In this document: piece after piece, positions 5,434-5,908 of the stretch
How positions within the stretch are numbered: the stretch's first letter is position 1
Layout of the letters: each line of letters opens with the position of its first letter
From: SG8-40 sp050050435
GTDB lineage: Bacteria > Pseudomonadota > Gammaproteobacteria > Burkholderiales > Eutrophovitaceae
NCBI GenBank assembly: GCA_050050435.1
Contig: JASFUE010000215.1
Location: 1 to 5,908, forward strand
Direction: 5' to 3'
DNA length: 5,908 nucleotides
Notes under the pieces: model-generated
What the model was told of the DNA's origin: nothing
Databases searched by the model: none
What the model saw: only the letters and a program-made list of their open reading frames with translations
Translations under genes and position numbers: made by a program

Positions 5434-5908
5434 CTACCTCGGCGTGCTTTGCAGCAGCGTGCGAACATCGTCCCAGGCATAGCGCAGTTTGCAGTATTCA
5501 CCGCCATCCGGCGGTTCCCACTGGCCTTGCCCGGCGAGACGGCCTCCCTGACTTTCGTAGAATCGGATCGCCGGCGTGTTCGATTCCAGCACCCACAGAT
5601 ACAGACCGATCTGCGGCCACGATTTCAGGCTCCATTGCGCTACCTCACGCATCAGTGCCGAGCCGATCCCATGGCGCTTGTGTTCGGAACCGACATGCAG
5701 GTTGTCCAGAAAGCTGCCCCAACGTGCATCGTGCGCGCCGTAGACGCAGGCAAAGCCGGCCACCGTTTCACCGACTTCGGCAACAATCACATGCTGATTG
5801 GGCGCGGGTGCTGCGAAGCGCTCCTCCCACAGCGCCTGGCGTTCGCGATAAATCTCGCGATCGAGGTAATCGTCATGCAGCATCCCCCGATAAGCCACCC
5901 GCCAGCTC
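5434..5908 (-). CDS. GNAT family N-acetyltransferase (5' end beyond the window)
   Basis: The 157 visible residues have the Gcn5-related fold pattern. SWRVAYRGMLHDDYLD (1-16) resembles the alpha1-alpha2 region of stand-alone bacterial GNAT proteins; VIVAEVGETVAGFACVYG (40-57) is the beta2-beta3 hairpin. NLHVGSEHKRHGIGSALM (69-86) is motif A, with KRHGIG standing for the Q/R-x-x-G-x-G/A acetyl-CoA pyrophosphate loop. LYLWVLESNTPAIRFYESQGG (102-122) is the motif B strand with the conserved Asn and FYE helix. The frame stays open to the window edge; a GTG at 5898 could be read as a start, but Ser-Trp-Arg just before it continues the family pattern, so the true start lies outside. The acceptor substrate cannot be deduced. 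The gene precedes glyA on the same strand, but the intervening promoter suggests no functional link. Confidence 0.87.
   Translation of the reverse strand, partial: SWRVAYRGMLHDDYLDREIYRERQALWEERFAAPAPNQHVIVAEVGETVAGFACVYGAHDARWGSFLDNLHVGSEHKRHGIGSALMREVAQWSLKSWPQIGLYLWVLESNTPAIRFYESQGGRLAGQGQWEPPDGGEYCKLRYAWDDVRTLLQSTPR

Noticed and set aside
1..5908. Mobile element, phage, CRISPR, tRNA or defence-system content
   Set aside because: All of the window is accounted for by contiguous housekeeping genes with short gaps. No transposase, integrase, spaced repeats, tRNA fold or unexplained gene was seen.

Overview
The window is a compact, moderately GC-rich stretch of proteobacterial chromosome. 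Every gene I accept lies on the minus strand, so reading order runs from high to low coordinates: GNAT acetyltransferase (5' end cut off by the window) - glyA - nrdR - ribD - ribE - ribBA - ribH - nusB (3' end cut off). The gene order and several sequence signatures point to Proteobacteria, more likely beta than gamma. These signatures are the RibH stretches RGETYHFE and GVPVAN, the NrdR stretches VVDSRVSEEGD and TTYE, the NusB stretch LQGLYQWL, and the GlyA N-terminus MFTAKDTIKDFDPDLW. This is recognition from memory, not a search, and a gammaproteobacterium is not excluded.

Right end (5908-5328): the C-terminal 157 residues of a GNAT-family acetyltransferase, then a gap of about 106 bases. 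The gap carries a convincing extended -10 promoter element for glyA and no obvious intrinsic terminator. Middle (5327-3502): glyA (serine hydroxymethyltransferase), a 107-base gap rich in GC palindromes, then nrdR, the ATP-cone repressor of ribonucleotide reductase genes, which starts at GTG. Left (3505-1): the riboflavin genes. nrdR/ribD and ribE/ribBA each share an ATGA stop-start overlap, and ribD/ribE are 2 bases apart. A 100-base gap with a possible promoter and an 18-base perfect palindrome comes before ribH, and ribH overlaps nusB by 11 bases.

Together the rib genes supply pyrimidine deaminase/reductase (RibD), dihydroxybutanone-phosphate synthase (the RibB half of RibBA), lumazine synthase (RibH) and riboflavin synthase (RibE). 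The GTP cyclohydrolase II half of RibBA has lost its zinc cysteines and the segment with the catalytic arginine, so the first step of the pathway must be supplied by a separate RibA elsewhere. The phosphatase and RibF are also outside the window. NrdR and NusB are common passengers of this cluster, and GlyA supplies one-carbon units.

This is a known, conserved housekeeping cluster. I found no mobile element, CRISPR array, RNA gene, FMN riboswitch or undescribed multi-gene system. What deserves a second look is local: the degenerate RibA domain, the palindrome and candidate promoter between ribBA and ribH, the hairpin presenting the nusB ribosome-binding site, and several start codons that differ from the longest-ORF starts.
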